From assembly GCA_000435335.1 (NCBI GenBank), contig FR891302.1, positions 1 through 22,394 on the forward strand: a stretch of 22,394 nt of DNA. The letters are read 5' to 3'. Below are positions 21,306-22,394 of this stretch, piece by piece. The position numbers and the translations under genes were made by a program. Numbering within the stretch: position 1 is the first letter of the stretch; each line of letters opens with the position of its first letter. Below the pieces are notes generated by a model that was not told where the DNA came from, did no database searches, and saw only the letters and a program-made list of their open reading frames with translations. This DNA comes from Clostridium sp. CAG:964. Lineage in GTDB: Bacteria > Bacillota > Clostridia > Oscillospirales > Acutalibacteraceae.

Positions 21306-21773
21306 ATGTTGAATAAAGTAGTATTGATGGGTCGTTTGGTTGCAGAGCCGGAGCTTAAAACAACAGGCTCGGGCATATCTGTATGCAGCTTTACTGTAGC
21401 GGTTGACCGCAACTATGTTAAGCAGGGTGCAGAGCGTCAAACAGACTTTATAAATGTAGTTGCCTGGCGACAAACTGCAGAATTTTTGTGCAGATATTTC
21501 GCAAAAGGTCAACTGATTGCCCTCGACGGTTCATTGCAAAGCAGAACCTATCAGGACAGAGACGGCAACAACCGTTCTGTTACCGAGGTTATTGCGGACA
21601 ATGTTTACTTTACAGGGGACAGAAGAGAAAGGTCATCAAACGGAAGCTACGGTAATTATGGTGTTCCTACACCACAGGAGCCGCCTGCACAGCAGAATAC
21701 AGCCGGTGCATATACAAGCGGTATGCCTGAGGATTTTGAGGAGCTGCCAAGTGACGACGACCTTCCATTCTGA
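21306..21773 (+). CDS. ssb: Single-stranded DNA-binding protein
   Basis: 155 aa. An N-terminal OB fold (about 1-105) begins LNKVVLMGRLVAEPEL, with AWRQTAEFLCRYFAKGQL and LDGSLQSRTYQDRDGNNR as typical strands. A Gly/Pro/Gln-rich linker follows, then the acidic tip DDDLPF that recruits replication and repair proteins. It protects ssDNA as a tetramer at the fork. Its place between rpsF and rpsR marks it as the housekeeping copy, not the phage one. The ribosome site (GAGATGA) is weaker than those of its neighbours. Confidence 0.96.
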   Translation: MLNKVVLMGRLVAEPELKTTGSGISVCSFTVAVDRNYVKQGAERQTDFINVVAWRQTAEFLCRYFAKGQLIALDGSLQSRTYQDRDGNNRSVTEVIADNVYFTGDRRERSSNGSYGNYGVPTPQEPPAQQNTAGAYTSGMPEDFEELPSDDDLPF

Positions 21774-21822
21774 TTTTAACTAACACAGCGTATGCTGTAG
21801 ACTATATAAAGGAGCGATAAAA

Positions 21823-22074
21823 ATGGCTGATAGACCGGAGAGAGAAAACCGCCGTGGCGGCCGCAAGGGTCGCAGAAAGGTTTGTGCTTTTTGCGTGGAT
21901 AAGGTTGAGAATATCGACTATAAGGATGTAGCTAGACTTCGCCGTTATGTTTCTGAAAGAGCTAAGATTCTTCCAAGAAGAGTAACAGGTACATGTGCTC
22001 GTCACCAGCGTGAGCTTACAGTTGCTATTAAGAGAGCAAGACACATTGCTTTGCTGCCATACACAAGCGACTGA
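21823..22074 (+). CDS. rpsR: 30S ribosomal protein S18 (zinc-binding form)
   Basis: 83 aa, the partner of S6 in the 30S platform. After a basic tail (RRGGRKGRRK) it has CAFC (C-x-x-C) and later GTCARHQ with Cys and His. These four ligands mark the C+ (zinc) version of S18. VDKVENIDYKDVARLRRYVSERAKILPRR and the C-terminal HIALLPY are family signatures. Ribosome site AAAGGAG. It ends the operon and is followed at once by a strong terminator. Confidence 0.96.
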   Translation: MADRPERENRRGGRKGRRKVCAFCVDKVENIDYKDVARLRRYVSERAKILPRRVTGTCARHQRELTVAIKRARHIALLPYTSD

Positions 22075-22088
22075 TATTTTGTATTTTT

Positions 22089-22116
22089 AACCGTCGGTTT
22101 TTACCGGCGGTTTTTT
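22089..22116 (+). terminator. Intrinsic terminator of the rpsF operon
   Basis: AACCGTCGG pairs with CCGGCGGTT (9 pairs, one G-T) around TTTTTA and ends in TTTTTT. Confidence 0.9.
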
Positions 22117-22163
22117 ATGTGCAAATTATTATGTGAAAATGTGAATAATCTTGAAAAATTCCA

Positions 22164-22192
22164 TAGACAAAAACCAACAAAGAGTGTATAAT
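22164..22192 (+). promoter_or_regulatory. Sigma-A-type promoter of the terminal lipoprotein gene
   Basis: TAGACA (22164-22169), 17 bases, TATAAT (22187-22192). The start near 22199 gives a leader of about 100 bases. Confidence 0.75.
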
Positions 22193-22210
22193 AATTAGGT
22201 TAATACTAAT

Positions 22211-22264
22211 ACCCTGCGGCAATAGGCAAATATGCGGGCGCACAGGCGCACTGTACAGCAGGGT
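22211..22264 (+). promoter_or_regulatory. Structured 5' leader of unknown type
   Basis: ACCCTGC (22211-22217) pairs with GCAGGGT (22258-22264). Inside are ACAG-GCGCA-CTGT and a small GCA/TGC hairpin, giving a possible multi-branched fold between the promoter and the lipoprotein gene. No riboswitch class is recognised. Confidence 0.4.
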
Positions 22265-22299
22265 GTGAATATGTATCTGTTAGAAAGGACTGTATTCCA

Positions 22300-22394
22300 A
22301 TGAAAATATTACAAAGGTCAGTTGCAGTAGCTGCAGCTGCACTTATAGCAGGCTCTGCACTGGCAGGCTGTACACAAGCTACAATTTTCGGCAG
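22300..22394 (+). CDS. Lipoprotein, N-terminal part (cut by window end)
   Basis: Only 31 codons are visible. A basic start (MKILQRS), an Ala-rich hydrophobic core and the lipobox LAGC (Cys24) indicate a secreted lipoprotein. AGAAAGGA lies about 11 bases upstream of the ATG. It has its own promoter and a structured leader. The mature part and thus the function lie outside the window; solute-binding proteins often look like this. Confidence 0.75.
   Translation, partial: MKILQRSVAVAAAALIAGSALAGCTQATIFG

Noticed and set aside
1..22394. CRISPR array, retron, restriction or toxin-antitoxin system
   Set aside because: I found no regularly spaced repeats and no reverse transcriptase, nuclease, methylase or toxin pair in any frame. 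The repeats present are IS tips, att copies and in-frame tandem repeats.

Overview
The window looks like the chromosome of a low-GC, endospore-forming, monoderm bacterium of the class Clostridia. The evidence is a spoVAD gene, the rpsF-ssb-rpsR operon with a zinc-type S18, strong AGGAGG ribosome binding sites, and an ISL3-type IS. A Ruminococcaceae/Oscillospiraceae-like gut Clostridium would fit, but the genus cannot be fixed from this stretch.

Positions 1-7257 hold an integrated filamentous phage (inovirus) of a Gram-positive host, about 7.2 kb, in the 3' end of a tRNA-Asn(GTT) gene. A leftward lytic set runs from a repressor-controlled promoter near 6435-6481: a small acidic protein, an ssDNA-binding-like protein, a Cys-rich mini membrane protein, a repeat-bearing minor coat-like protein, a 42-aa coat-like protein, a pVIII-like major coat precursor with its own promoter and terminator, a Zot/pI assembly ATPase, a pIII-like adsorption protein, a pVI-like protein, a Rep_trans replication initiator and a tyrosine integrase. 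A rightward pair (XRE repressor plus a single-pass membrane protein) is the likely lysogeny operon. Two hairpin-rich intergenic regions (1993-2137 and 4627-4846) share the motif GCATATAA and are the best candidates for origin and packaging signals. The right-hand att copy is followed by the last 31 codons of a second integrase gene. The prophage was therefore probably a tandem array whose second copy has been lost to IS activity.

Positions 7365-13150 are an IS scar zone. Nested 3'-end remnants of an ISL3-family element lie on both sides (7369-7638 and 12748-about 13080), all in one orientation. Next to the left set is a 1167-bp rve/DDE IS whose transposase is dead (frameshift plus an Asp-to-Asn change in the catalytic triad). 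Between the remnants sits AT-rich cargo: a lipoprotein and a large secreted protein interrupted by an in-frame TAA.

Positions 13300-22394 are host backbone: a lone spoVAD, a candidate structured RNA, a bacteriocin-type ABC exporter (ATPase plus DUF1430-like permease), an M14 peptidoglycan-type carboxypeptidase, ADP-ribose pyrophosphatase, a three-helix membrane protein, ribF, then rpsF-ssb-rpsR behind a consensus promoter and a probable S6:S18-type leader, a clear terminator, and the start of a lipoprotein gene with a structured leader, cut by the window edge.
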